From NCBI RefSeq assembly GCF_905397375.1, contig NZ_CAJPVG010000001.1, positions 186,001-250,000 of the forward strand: DNA of 64,000 nucleotides. The letters are read 5' to 3'. The DNA comes from Ralstonia mannitolilytica (GTDB taxonomy: Bacteria > Pseudomonadota > Gammaproteobacteria > Burkholderiales > Burkholderiaceae). Positions within the stretch are counted from its first letter, which is position 1; each line of letters begins with the position of its first letter. The notes beneath the pieces were generated by a model that worked only from the letters and a program-made list of their open reading frames with translations, did no database searches and was not told the origin of the DNA. Shown here in pieces: positions 26,680-35,627 of the stretch. The translations under genes and the position numbers were made by a program.

Positions 26680-28251
26680 CTACTCGATCGCTTCGGCCAC
26701 CGACACCTTGCCGCGCAAGGCCTTTTCCTTGAGCCGCCCGACCAGCAAAGGCGAGATCACGGAGACGGCCGCCGCAAAAAAGAACAGGTGCCGGAACGCG
26801 CTTTCGCCGGCGCGCTGCAGCGCCTGCGCATCGGCGCCGGTGCTGGCCAGCGCGGCGTGGAACAGGTCCATGAGCACATCGCCGCCGGCGCCCACCTCGG
26901 CCTGCGGCGCGGCCTGGCGGAGCAGCGCGATCAGCACCGACGTCAGCACCGCCACCCCGACCGCACCGCCGAGCAGGCGCGAGAACGCGGTCAGCGCCGT
27001 CGCCAGCCCCACCGTCTGCGGCGGCACGGCGTTCTGCGTGGCCACCAGGCCGGTCGGGAACTGCACGCCGATGGCCAGGCCCAGCACGATCATCGCCAGG
27101 GTCAGGGCCGCCACGTTGTGCGGGTCCAGCAGGCCCAGGGCGACGAGGGCAAACGGCACCACGCATGCGCCGCCCAGCATGAGCGGCTTGTAGCGGCCGC
27201 TGTGCGTCATCCACTTGCCGGCCACGAAGGCGCCGAATGGGATCGACAGCGTCAGCGGCACGAGGCGCAGCGCCGCGGCATCGGGGCTGGCGCCCGCCAC
27301 CATCTGGAAGCGCAGTGGCATCAGCACCGACGTGGCGATCAGCTGGAAGAAGCACAGAAACAGCGCGAGACAGCAGATCGTGACCGTACGCACGCGGAAC
27401 ATCGACAGCGGAATGATGGGCTCCGCCGCGCGGTTTTCCTGCCAGACGAAGGCGCCCAGCAACACCACCGCCCCCGCCAGCAGGCCGAGATTGTCCGGCT
27501 GCGCCAGCGACACGCCCTGACCCACACGCGTGATCATCAGCAGCAGCGCAGTCAGGCCGAGCGCAAACAGCACCACACCCGGCACGTCGATGGGGCGGCG
27601 CTGGTGCGCGACCGGCAGGTGGCGCAGCGTGCGGCGCACGACGAACAGCGCGACGATGCCCAGCGGCAGGTTGATCCAGAAGATCCAGCGCCACGAGAGG
27701 TAATGCGTGAGGTAGCCGCCGATCACGGGGCCCGCGAGGCTCGCCATGGCCCACATGCCGCTCACGTAGCCCTGGTACCGGCCGCGCTCGCGCAGTGGCA
27801 CCACGTCGGCGATCGTCGCCTGCGCCACCGAGATCAATCCGCCGCCGCCCAGCCCTTGCAGCACGCGCGCCAGCAACAGCATCGGCATGCTGCTGGCCAT
27901 CGCGCACGCCACCGACGCCAGCACGAACAGGACGATGGCGGTGGTCAGCATGGCCCGGCGGCCGTACAGGTCGCTCAACTTGCCGTAGATGGGCGTGACC
28001 ACGGTCGACGCGACCAGGTACGCCGAAACAACCCACGCCATCAGCGCAAAGCCGTTGAATTCGCCAGCGATGACGGGCAGCGCCACGGCCACGATCGTCT
28101 GCTCCAGCGCGCCCAGCAGAATGGCCAGCATGAGGCCACCCATGACGGCCATCACCGGGATCTCGGGCGCCGGCCGCGCGCCAAGCGGGTCACTCAGCGA
28201 TGCGACGGCGGTGTCTGGCTGGGGCGGTTCGATGCTGGGGCGCGAGGACAT
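26680..28251 (-). CDS. MFS transporter, DHA2 family (14-TMS drug exporter)
   Basis: A 523-residue inner-membrane exporter of the EmrB/QacA type. Motifs include LEQTIVAVALPVIAGEF in helix 1, GKLSDLYGRRAMLTTAIVLF (motif A) and LLLARVLQGLGGGGL. About 14 hydrophobic segments match the DHA2 family. It probably expels toxic compounds by proton antiport. I chose the ATG at 28249-28251. It lies 90 bp downstream of a LysR regulator on the same strand, with a perfect inverted repeat in between. Confidence 0.88.
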   Translation of the reverse strand: MSSRPSIEPPQPDTAVASLSDPLGARPAPEIPVMAVMGGLMLAILLGALEQTIVAVALPVIAGEFNGFALMAWVVSAYLVASTVVTPIYGKLSDLYGRRAMLTTAIVLFVLASVACAMASSMPMLLLARVLQGLGGGGLISVAQATIADVVPLRERGRYQGYVSGMWAMASLAGPVIGGYLTHYLSWRWIFWINLPLGIVALFVVRRTLRHLPVAHQRRPIDVPGVVLFALGLTALLLMITRVGQGVSLAQPDNLGLLAGAVVLLGAFVWQENRAAEPIIPLSMFRVRTVTICCLALFLCFFQLIATSVLMPLRFQMVAGASPDAAALRLVPLTLSIPFGAFVAGKWMTHSGRYKPLMLGGACVVPFALVALGLLDPHNVAALTLAMIVLGLAIGVQFPTGLVATQNAVPPQTVGLATALTAFSRLLGGAVGVAVLTSVLIALLRQAAPQAEVGAGGDVLMDLFHAALASTGADAQALQRAGESAFRHLFFFAAAVSVISPLLVGRLKEKALRGKVSVAEAIE

Positions 28252-28328
28252 GGGAGCGTGCGCGAACGCCGTCACAGACGTCCACACAAATGGCTGGAGC
28301 GAAACCGCCGATGATACTGCTGATCGGT

Positions 28329-28350
28329 AATCGTTGCAGGGTCAACGATT
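28329..28350. promoter_or_regulatory. Inverted repeat between lysR and the DHA2 gene
   Basis: AATCGTTG and CAACGATT form a perfect 8-bp inverted repeat with a 6-nt spacer, overlapping the lysR stop codon and about 80 bp upstream of the exporter start. It could be an operator for the exporter or a weak terminator of lysR; no T-tract follows. Confidence 0.35.
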
Positions 28351-29286
28351 TGGCTGGCGGGCGATGTCTTCATAGCAGCGGCTGACCCGCGCAGTCACAT
28401 CGGGCAGCTCTTCAGCCAGGAATTCGATAAAGGCGCGCACAGCCGGCACCAGGCCCCGGCGTGACGGGAACACTGCATGAAACTGGTGCGCCGGCAGCCG
28501 GTAGTTGGGCAGCAGCACCACCAGCCGCCCGTCGCGGATCGCGTCTGCGCACAGATTGAAGGGCAACTGCGCGATGCCCACGCCCTCCAGGGCGGTCTGC
28601 CCCATGAGGTAGAGGTCGTCCGTCACCAGCGCGGGGGTGAACTCGATGTCGACGGAGCCGCCCTCGGGTGTGGTCAGGCGCCAGCGTGCGCGCTCGCCGG
28701 GGCGGCCAAAGCCAACGCCTGCAGCGCCGCGCATCGATTCCGGCGTGTCGAACGGCCCATGCTCGACCACGAAGGCCGGACTGGCCACCAGCACCTGGTC
28801 GCTCACCCCGAAACTGCGCACGACCAGATTGGAATCCTCCAGCGTCGAGCGCACGCGCAACGCCACGTCATAGCCCTCGCCGATCACGTCGACGCGGCGG
28901 TTGGTGACGTCGAGTTCCAGGCGTACGTCGGGCTGCGCGCGCAGGAACTTGGACAGCACCGGCGCGATGAAGACGTGCGCCACGCCCACCGGGCAGCTCA
29001 CGCGCAGCCGGCCAGAAGGCTTTTCGCCCGCATGCTCGGCCACCTCGAAGGCGGCGCGCGCCGCCTGGGTCATCGCCTCGCAATGCTGGTAGAACGCCGA
29101 GCCGACGTCGGTCACGTGGACCGCCCGCGTGGAGCGCTGCAGCAGCCGCACGCCGAGGCGCGTCTCCAGATCGGCCACCCGCCGGCTCACGCGCGATTTG
29201 GGGATGCCAAGCGCGCGCGCCGCGCCGGAAAAGCTGCCATGCGTGACTACGCTGGCAAACAGGACAAGGTCGTTCAGGTCTTCCAT
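28342..29286 (-). CDS. LysR family transcriptional regulator
   Basis: A 314-residue LysR regulator with N-terminal winged helix-turn-helix (about 1-60: FSGAARALGIPKSRVSRRVA) and a periplasmic-binding-like effector domain (about 90-300). The HTH resembles the LysR group controlling quinone or azo-compound detoxification. It is divergent from azoR across 136 bp that hold two copies of a GTCCCACT motif, so it very likely regulates azoR and perhaps the DHA2 exporter downstream. The ATG at 29284-29286 gives the usual MEDLNDL start. Confidence 0.9.
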   Translation of the reverse strand: MEDLNDLVLFASVVTHGSFSGAARALGIPKSRVSRRVADLETRLGVRLLQRSTRAVHVTDVGSAFYQHCEAMTQAARAAFEVAEHAGEKPSGRLRVSCPVGVAHVFIAPVLSKFLRAQPDVRLELDVTNRRVDVIGEGYDVALRVRSTLEDSNLVVRSFGVSDQVLVASPAFVVEHGPFDTPESMRGAAGVGFGRPGERARWRLTTPEGGSVDIEFTPALVTDDLYLMGQTALEGVGIAQLPFNLCADAIRDGRLVVLLPNYRLPAHQFHAVFPSRRGLVPAVRAFIEFLAEELPDVTARVSRCYEDIARQPNR

Positions 29287-29322
29287 GGCGGCTCCGGGGC
29301 GCATCGCGGTAATCCGCGCATT

Positions 29323-29369
29323 GTCCCACTGATGGAACGATGTGTGTCGATTCGCACCACTAGTGGGAC
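29323..29369. promoter_or_regulatory. Operator repeats between lysR and azoR
   Basis: GTCCCACTGATGG (29323-29335) and, inverted, CCACTAGTGGGAC (29357-29369) share the core GTCCCACT-N2-TGG in opposite orientation. Their centres are 34 bp apart. They sit in the divergent intergenic region where a LysR protein should bind. Confidence 0.5.
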
Positions 29370-29422
29370 TCGCCGCACCGCACTATCTTTGCGTCAACCC
29401 ACCTTTTTCTTGGAGAGACGCC

Positions 29423-30037
29423 ATGCAAGTCCTTCACATCGATTCCAGCATCCTCGGCGACGCCTCGGCCTCGCGCATCCTGACCGCCGCCATCGTCGAC
29501 GAACTGCGCCGCGTCAACCCCGATGCCACCGTGACCCACCGCGACCTGGCCGTCGAAGCGATTCCGCACCTGGACGGCGCCATCGCGGCGGGCTTCCGCG
29601 CCACGGGTGCCAATGATTTCGACGAAGCCACCCGCGCCGAGCACGCCCGCTCCGAAGCGCTGGTCAATGAACTGCTGGCCAGCGACGTGATCGTGGTCGG
29701 CGCGCCGATGTACAACTTCTCGGTGCCGAGCCAACTCAAGGCATGGATCGACCGCGTGGCGCAAGCCGGCCGCACGTTCAAGTACACCGAGAATGGCCCG
29801 GTCGGCCTGGCGGGCGGCAAGAGGGTGATCGTCGCCTCGACGCGCGGCGGCATGTACTCCGCGGGCCCCGCAGCGGCCATGGACTTTCAGGAGGCGTACC
29901 TGAAGACCGTGTTCGGCTTCTTGGGCATCACCGATGTGCAGTTCGTGCGCGCCGAGCGGCTGGGGATGGGCGCCGATGCGCGTACGCAAGCGATGGAAGC
30001 CGCCCATGCAGCCCTGCGCGACGTCGTCGCCGCCTGA
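29423..30037 (+). CDS. azoR: FMN-dependent NADH-azoreductase
   Basis: A 204-residue flavodoxin-fold enzyme that reduces azo compounds and quinones with NADH in the cytoplasm. Motifs include MQVLHIDSSILGDASASRIL at the FMN phosphate site, APMYNFSVPSQLKAWIDRV and STRGGMYS. Length matches AzoR. The ATG at 29423 follows GGAGAG. It is divergent from a LysR regulator and ends at a strong terminator. Confidence 0.93.
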   Translation: MQVLHIDSSILGDASASRILTAAIVDELRRVNPDATVTHRDLAVEAIPHLDGAIAAGFRATGANDFDEATRAEHARSEALVNELLASDVIVVGAPMYNFSVPSQLKAWIDRVAQAGRTFKYTENGPVGLAGGKRVIVASTRGGMYSAGPAAAMDFQEAYLKTVFGFLGITDVQFVRAERLGMGADARTQAMEAAHAALRDVVAA

Positions 30038-30057
30038 TTCGCTCCACGCAATACCAG

Positions 30058-30091
30058 ACGGGCGCCTGCAGCCATGCAGCGCCCGTTTTTT
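30058..30091 (+). terminator. Rho-independent terminator of azoR
   Basis: ACGGGCGC pairs with GCGCCCGT (with additional CTGCA/TGCAG-type pairing inside), followed by a run of six Ts. It begins 21 bp after the azoR stop. Confidence 0.85.
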
Positions 30092-30148
30092 ATGGGCGCA
30101 CGGAAACGGCGGACACCGGAACGATCGGCCGGCGGGCCGGTCTGCGCA

Positions 30149-30295
30149 TCACTCGTCGCGATGCTCGCGGGCCTGGTGCATGGCCTCGAGCAGACGGCGC
30201 GTACGCAGCTTGCGCCACATGACCGGCACGACAATCGCGGTGGCGACCAGGCACGGCGCAACCCAGGCAATGGTGGATTCCAGAAAAGTCGTCAT
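30149..30295 (-). CDS. Small single-pass membrane protein
   Basis: A possible 48-residue protein with one hydrophobic helix (TIAWVAPCLVATAIVVPVMW) and a basic C-terminal tail (RKLRTRRLLEAMHQAREHR), so N-out/C-in by the positive-inside rule. The ATG at 30293-30295 has a purine-rich GGGGGGAA upstream. No recognised family. Coding status is plausible but unproven. Confidence 0.45.
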   Translation of the reverse strand: MTTFLESTIAWVAPCLVATAIVVPVMWRKLRTRRLLEAMHQAREHRDE

Positions 30296-30728
30296 GATGC
30301 GTTCCCCCCGACACATGTTGCCAATGCGCGATAAGGGTGGCGCGCATCGTGTAGTCCCCGCAGGGCTTTGCCTCCATTGCTGAAAGCGCCCTGACATCTA
30401 TATGGACGGCTATCGGCGCGGGGCGGAAAACCTGAATGCCCAACGTTTGCCGTTTGCTCTATTTCCGACCTATCCCGACGATCTGTCAATAGCGTGCCGA
30501 TAAGTTTGTAGAACATTGTGGCGCTGCGCTGACACACGCACCGGCGCCGCACAATCGCTGCGCAAAGGTAACGGCGGATTACGGCGGCACCGGGCCCACG
30601 CGTGGCGCACACGCGGCGGGCCGGCAAATCGGTAGGCGGGCGCCGCAGTTTTGCTTACAAACGGTAAAGCGCGGTTGCGAGGCGTTTCCATACAGTCGAG
30701 GCAGGTCAAGACAACCACGGAGCTCATC
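30296..30728. other. Gene-free stretch
   Basis: No convincing gene in 433 bp. The right part must contain the promoter of the small lipoprotein. The base composition is GC-rich with several short GGCGCC-like palindromes but no clear operator or terminator. Confidence 0.5.
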
Positions 30729-30860
30729 ATGAAACGCACCATCGCCCTGCTCATGCTTGCCGCCGCCGCTGCTTCCGCGCTGAGCGCGTGTGTGGTGGTG
30801 CCGGCAGGCGGCTATTACTACGACCGCCCGCACTACCGCCCGTATTACCGCGGTTACTGA
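30729..30860 (+). CDS. Tiny tyrosine-rich lipoprotein
   Basis: A 43-residue protein with a signal peptide and lipobox ALSAC (Cys21). The mature part is only about 23 residues: Val-rich, then Tyr/Arg/Pro-rich (YYYDRPHYRPYYRGY). Such mini-lipoproteins with aromatic-basic tails occur in Burkholderiales; role unknown. The hydrophobic leader, lipobox and in-frame stop support it as real despite its size. Confidence 0.7.
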   Translation: MKRTIALLMLAAAAASALSACVVVPAGGYYYDRPHYRPYYRGY

Positions 30861-30879
30861 GCGGCAGCCCGCCCGCCGC

Positions 30880-32469
30880 TCAGGCTTTGCGCATCTGCAG
30901 CATGCGGATGCGCGCCATGGCCTGGTGATCCGCCGTGGCGGTGTCGTACAGACGCGCGAGATCCGCCTTCAAGGCCGTGCGGGAGCCGCCATCCAGGTAC
31001 ACCATATGCCCCGACGGGTAGAACCCGGCCGACAGGTTCTTGCGTACGTCGGCATCCAGTAGCGGCATGGCCTTCAGGTCGAGCATGGTCTGGTAGAACG
31101 GCGTCACGAAATCGTAGTAGCCGTTGGCGGAGAACACCTTCAGGTCGACGTTCAGGCTCATCGTCGCCGCCAGGTCGCCGGCGGTATAGAGCGCGACGTT
31201 GCCGTTGGCATCGAGCCCCTTCTGTGCCCCGGTCGGGTCGATGTGCCCGAAATCCCAGTGCCGGAACGCCTGGTCATTCAGATCCGTGAAGGCGGAGTTC
31301 GAAGTGAACTTCAGGTCTTGGTTCAGGTAGGTGTTCCACATGGTGGTGTAGACGCCCGATACCGCCGTCATGGTCGGGTCGTTGCCACCGGAGTTCGGAT
31401 CGACACTCGCGGCGATGCCGGTGTGGATGCCCGTCACACGGCCGTCGTAGGCGCCCACGGACAGGCCCTTGTCTGCCAGCAGCGTCGTCAGGAACAGCGA
31501 CGTGCCGGCGCCGTCGTACGCAGCCACGTCCAGGCGCCAGCCCTGCAGCGTCGCCGCATCGATGCCGGTGTAGGCGGCGAGCGTCTTCACCACGGCCGGA
31601 TCAGCATGCGCGGGCTTGGCGAGCGCCTTTTCGTAATCGGTGCTGGCAAACACGGCGGCCGCTTCGGCAAAGTCGCCGACGTCGGCCGGCAGCGCCCCAC
31701 CGCTGGGGGATTTCGCGCGCTTGTGGAACCACGCGTCGGCTGCGCACGTGGGCAGGAGCCCGACCGGGTTCCCCGCCTGCGTGTAATCCAGAATCGACGA
31801 CTGCAGCGTGATGCCGTTCAGGTCGATGCCATCTTCGTGCAGCACGTACGACAGCACGCACGAACGTGCCGTGCCATACGATTCGCCGAACAGGAACTTG
31901 GGCGAATTCCACCGCCCGTTGGCCGTCAGCCAGCGCTTGATGAACTGCGCGATGCTGCGCGCGTCCTGGTCCACGCCCCAGAAATCGACATTGCGCTTGG
32001 GCGCGATGGCCGTGGAATACCCCGTGCCTACCGGATTGATGAACACCAGGTCAGACCGGTCGAGCAGGCTGTCGGGGTTGTCTTCCATGCGGTACGGCGC
32101 AGGGGGCGTAAACGACGGCATCGACGTCACGATGCGCCGTGGCGCAAACGACCCCAGCAGCACGAACACTGCCGACGAGCCCGGCCCGCCGTTATAGAAG
32201 AACGTCACGGGCCGCGTGTCCTTGCTCCCCGGCGACGCGGCCGGCGTATCGGCCAGGAACGCCACATGGAACATCTTCGCCACGGGCTGCGAGCTACTCG
32301 GGTCCACGATGACGAGATGGCCGGCATGCGCGGTGTAAGGGATGTTGCGTCCGCCGATGCGCACGGTGTGGTGCGTGACCGCCATGCCCTCGCTGGTGTC
32401 GGTCACGCTGTCGTCGGGGCCGTTGCCATAGGCGGTCGGGTCGAAGAAAGGCTGATCTTTGGTCGTCAT
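30880..32469 (-). CDS. S10 family serine carboxypeptidase-like peptidase
   Basis: A 529-residue alpha/beta-hydrolase peptidase of family S10, enzymes that remove C-terminal residues, usually at acid pH. Diagnostic motifs: NGGPGSS (93-99, oxyanion region), the nucleophile GESYG (Ser197), a likely catalytic Asp in SANGYYDFVTP and the His in SGHMVYLDG. No signal peptide is seen (MTTKDQPFFDPT), which is unusual for S10 enzymes. The gene starts 12 bp after the stop of the S53 peptidase, with AGAGGCG as ribosome binding site, so the two form an operon. Confidence 0.9.
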   Translation of the reverse strand: MTTKDQPFFDPTAYGNGPDDSVTDTSEGMAVTHHTVRIGGRNIPYTAHAGHLVIVDPSSSQPVAKMFHVAFLADTPAASPGSKDTRPVTFFYNGGPGSSAVFVLLGSFAPRRIVTSMPSFTPPAPYRMEDNPDSLLDRSDLVFINPVGTGYSTAIAPKRNVDFWGVDQDARSIAQFIKRWLTANGRWNSPKFLFGESYGTARSCVLSYVLHEDGIDLNGITLQSSILDYTQAGNPVGLLPTCAADAWFHKRAKSPSGGALPADVGDFAEAAAVFASTDYEKALAKPAHADPAVVKTLAAYTGIDAATLQGWRLDVAAYDGAGTSLFLTTLLADKGLSVGAYDGRVTGIHTGIAASVDPNSGGNDPTMTAVSGVYTTMWNTYLNQDLKFTSNSAFTDLNDQAFRHWDFGHIDPTGAQKGLDANGNVALYTAGDLAATMSLNVDLKVFSANGYYDFVTPFYQTMLDLKAMPLLDADVRKNLSAGFYPSGHMVYLDGGSRTALKADLARLYDTATADHQAMARIRMLQMRKA

Positions 32470-32481
32470 GTTCGCCTCTGT

Positions 32482-34071
32482 CTAGAAGAGATCGGCGATC
32501 GCGTCGCCCTTGGGGCTGCCCAGGCCAGTGCAGGCATCCCACCCTGGCGCAGCGGCAAAGCTGCCGTTGTTGCCCTGCCGGATATCATTGAAGGCGCCCG
32601 GGTTCTGATACAGCCGTACGTGCGGATACCCGACCGGCCCGCGCTTGCTGGCATTGATGCGCGCCACAAGCGCGGCCCAGAGCGGCGCGACGGCGCTGGT
32701 GCCGCCTACGACGCCCGTCTCTCCGTCGACCCGCACGACGTAGCCGGTGAGCGGGTCGGCATTGCCCGCCACGTCGGGCACGCCGCGCCGTTCCAGCGGC
32801 ACGCTCTTGCCATGCGTCTGCGGGGCACTCAGCCCGCGCTGCCAAGCCGGCAACGCAAACACGCTGCTCACACCGCCGCCCCCGGCACCGCCCTGCGCAC
32901 CATCGTTCCAGACGGTTTCCTCGGCGATGCGGCCATCGGTGGCATGCAGGCTGGTCCCTCCGCACGCCAATGCGTAGGGGCTTGAGGCAGGAAAGTCGAC
33001 GTGATCCGCGTGATCGGACAAGCCGTCGCTGGAGCCGTTGTCACCAGAAGCGACGCACACCGTGACGCCCATCGTGGCCGCGCTTTGCAGCGCCGCGTTC
33101 ACGGCCTGCATGGCCTGCGGCGTCCAGCGGCTCTCCGGCGCGCCCCAGCTGATGGACACGACCGACGGCCGCAGCGTGGTGTCGTGGACGGCCGCGTTGA
33201 TGGCCTGCAGAAAGCCCGCATCGGTGTTGGGCGCGAAGTACACCGCCAGCGTGGCACCCGGTGCAGCGCCGCCCGCCACTTCAATGTCGAGCATGACCTC
33301 GCCGTCGGGGCCGTTGGGATCGCCGGTCGGGCGGTTGGCGCCCTGCCCGACCGGCACGGCGGTCACCTTCGGCATCGGCACGCCGAGTTCATGGAAATAC
33401 GCGCGCAGGTCTTCCTCCCGATAGCCGCCGCCCAGTTCGATCAGTGCAATGCATTGGCCCGCACCGTCGCCCTGCGGAAAACCGTAGAGCCTTGCCAGTT
33501 GCACCGGCGTATACGACGCCATGGGCGCGGCGCGTGCGGGCCGCAAGGACACCGGCGCGGGCGGCAGCGGCATGAAGCGGAAATGTGGATCGGCCTGCGG
33601 ACGGGAATCGAGCCCCAGCACCGCGACGACCACATCCTGGAGGCTCTCGGGCAGCCGCAGCGGCCCGGACCGCCCCCGGTACTCGCACGTGCCGTGCATC
33701 ACGCGGTGCAGGTGCGTGTCGAACGCGCCGCAGAACTGCTGGACCGAGCCTTCCAGCGTGACCGTCGCGGCTGCCGGATCGACCTGTGCCACGTGCAGGC
33801 CATGGTCGCGCGCGAAGGCACGCACGGCATCGACGTCGCCCGCAGAGGGGCCAAACTGCGCGGCCCATTCTTCACGCGTGAGCGGAGCGGGCGGCGGCGT
33901 GCCGGCCGCGTGGGATTGCGCAAAGCCGGACAGGTGCGCCTCCAGCGCGGCCTGATTGGGGCGGCGCAATTGCACCAGCACCCGAAGCTGCTCCGCGGGC
34001 GGCGCATCGCCCAGGATGCGTGCGTCTTGCGGGATCGTCCGTTCGCTGCCGCGCAGGGGTTGCCGAGCCAT
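32482..34071 (-). CDS. S53 family peptidase (kumamolisin/sedolisin type)
   Basis: A 529-residue pro-enzyme. Residues 1 to about 170 are a propeptide of the Pro-kumamolisin type (LTREEWAAQFGPSAGDVDAV). The catalytic part carries the S53 Glu-Asp pair (GEVMLDIEVAGGAAPGA), the oxyanion Asp (VASGDNGSSDG) and the serine in GGTSAVAPLWAAL. The C-terminal GSPKGDAIADL fits the calcium site. S53 enzymes are acid endopeptidases. No signal peptide is obvious. I chose the ATG at 34069-34071, preceded by GGAGAAGG; an ATG four codons upstream is an alternative. Confidence 0.9.
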   Translation of the reverse strand: MARQPLRGSERTIPQDARILGDAPPAEQLRVLVQLRRPNQAALEAHLSGFAQSHAAGTPPPAPLTREEWAAQFGPSAGDVDAVRAFARDHGLHVAQVDPAAATVTLEGSVQQFCGAFDTHLHRVMHGTCEYRGRSGPLRLPESLQDVVVAVLGLDSRPQADPHFRFMPLPPAPVSLRPARAAPMASYTPVQLARLYGFPQGDGAGQCIALIELGGGYREEDLRAYFHELGVPMPKVTAVPVGQGANRPTGDPNGPDGEVMLDIEVAGGAAPGATLAVYFAPNTDAGFLQAINAAVHDTTLRPSVVSISWGAPESRWTPQAMQAVNAALQSAATMGVTVCVASGDNGSSDGLSDHADHVDFPASSPYALACGGTSLHATDGRIAEETVWNDGAQGGAGGGGVSSVFALPAWQRGLSAPQTHGKSVPLERRGVPDVAGNADPLTGYVVRVDGETGVVGGTSAVAPLWAALVARINASKRGPVGYPHVRLYQNPGAFNDIRQGNNGSFAAAPGWDACTGLGSPKGDAIADLF

Positions 34072-34178
34072 CGCCTTCTCCATGCAGATAGGTGGCCCGT
34101 GCGTCGCAACTGGCGTGCCGCCTGGCACGCCGCTGCAGGGCCATCGTCTTCAAGGTAGGCGATACCCTGCCCGGCTGA

Positions 34179-35228
34179 TCAGTCGGCCGGTTCGGTGTTG
34201 GCGGAAGTGTCTGCGGGAGGATGCTGCGGCCGCCCCTCGGCGAAGGCGCGGCGCATGAGCGCACCACAGGCGGTGCTGCGCACGTAGGCGCGGGGCGCGA
34301 GCGTTTCCCGCACGAGCATGCCGTAGTGGCGCTTGTCCGCAGTGATCCACGGATAGAAGCCGAACGCGCCGGCCGAACTGAAGGCGCCGTCGCCGCCGGG
34401 GTGGTCTTCGATCCAGTAGTTGAGCGCGTAGTGCCACGGGAGCGAGGCCGGCGTACTGACGGCGGTGGGGCACGTCCCCGGTTCGGTACATACCGCATGC
34501 TGGCCCAGCATCCTGCCGAGCCGGTATTCGCCGCGAATCAGCCGACGCAGGAACTGCCCATACGCGGCCGGCGTGCCAATCATGCCCCCCGCCGGCTCCG
34601 GCGCCAGATAGCGGATGCCAAGCGGCAGGCCCGCGTCACGCAGGCCGGGCGTGTTCGCCAGCTGGCGGTCGAGCTCATCGGTGAGCGCGGCGGCATCGGC
34701 ACGGCCAAATCCGAGGTCGATCAGCAGCTTCTGGTCGTGGCCGCCGTTGTAGCTGAAGCGGCCGACATGGCCGGGCGTGAAGGTGCTGTTGCGTCCGCGA
34801 TCAAAGCAGCTCTGCACGGTGTCGTTGCGGTTGCATTGAAGCGGGTTGAGGCCGTCGTAACCGGAGCGCATCGTCAGCGCGTCGATCTCGGCCTTGGTGA
34901 GCTTGCCCTGGGCACGCTCGACCACGTAGGCACCGAACACCCATTTGGATGCCGATGCGAGCCGCACCGTCTTGTCGGCGCCGATGCGCTGCCCATGCTG
35001 GCCGTGCATCAGCACGCCGCCGGCGTCGCCGATTTCCCAGTAGTAGTCGCCCAGATGCTGGCAACTGCTGGCACGCGCCAGCGTGGATTCCACGGCGGCC
35101 CGCCGCGTCGCCAGGCTGGGCGGTTCAGCGTGCGCCGTCGTCGTGACCACGGCCGCGAGGGCAGCGGTCAATCGTAGAACGTGCCCTACGTGCGCCCTTG
35201 CCTTCCGGGCGCGTCTTGCTTGCGTCAT
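34179..35228 (-). CDS. Exported serine hydrolase, beta-lactamase/penicillin-binding fold (putative)
   Basis: A 349-residue exported protein: signal peptide TAALAAVVTTTAHAE, then a domain with SASKWVFGAYVVE, an SxxK nucleophile motif as in class C beta-lactamases and related esterases. A possible second motif is RFSYNGG (S-Y-N). The usual KTG box is not evident, so enzyme activity is uncertain. Several cysteines (SSCQH, QSCFD, PGTCP) suggest disulfides. It is upstream of the two acid peptidases on the same strand, 107 bp away. The ATG at 35226-35228 opens the best signal peptide. Confidence 0.7.
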   Translation of the reverse strand: MTQARRARKARAHVGHVLRLTAALAAVVTTTAHAEPPSLATRRAAVESTLARASSCQHLGDYYWEIGDAGGVLMHGQHGQRIGADKTVRLASASKWVFGAYVVERAQGKLTKAEIDALTMRSGYDGLNPLQCNRNDTVQSCFDRGRNSTFTPGHVGRFSYNGGHDQKLLIDLGFGRADAAALTDELDRQLANTPGLRDAGLPLGIRYLAPEPAGGMIGTPAAYGQFLRRLIRGEYRLGRMLGQHAVCTEPGTCPTAVSTPASLPWHYALNYWIEDHPGGDGAFSSAGAFGFYPWITADKRHYGMLVRETLAPRAYVRSTACGALMRRAFAEGRPQHPPADTSANTEPAD

Positions 35229-35627
35229 GTCGATGTCCTGCTTGTTCGGTATGCCACGGCTTTTGGGCCGCACTGTACCGTACGGCACGCATTTCTTCCG
35301 TGTTGGCCTCGCGCGGGCCTGGGGTAAAAACCCGAGGTGCCGACGGGCAGCCCGGACTCTACCGGCCTGGCTGCATGCAGATTGAAAAATCTGCGGGCAG
35401 GCGTTTGAAACGTAAGCGTTTGCGTATCGATTAACTGACTTTAGCACCGGAAAAATCGCTCGATATTTCATCCCCCAAATTGTCCTAGGCCACCCGTTTA
35501 TGAGCCAAATGGACGAGAAGAATCATGCCAAGGCGCACTAGCGTTCTGCACCGACTGTTCCTAGAATGCAACCGAAGAGAAAAGCAGAATTAAATAAAAC
35601 TAAATACACGAGGCGAGGTTCCGGGTC
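35229..35627. other. Gene-free stretch with a short palindrome
   Basis: About 400 bp without a convincing gene. It contains AAACG-TAAG-CGTTT (35408-35421), a perfect 5-bp inverted repeat of LacI-operator-like appearance, and an A/T-rich block near 35588-35610 (AATTAAATAAAACTAAATAC) that probably holds the promoter of the next small gene. Confidence 0.4.
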
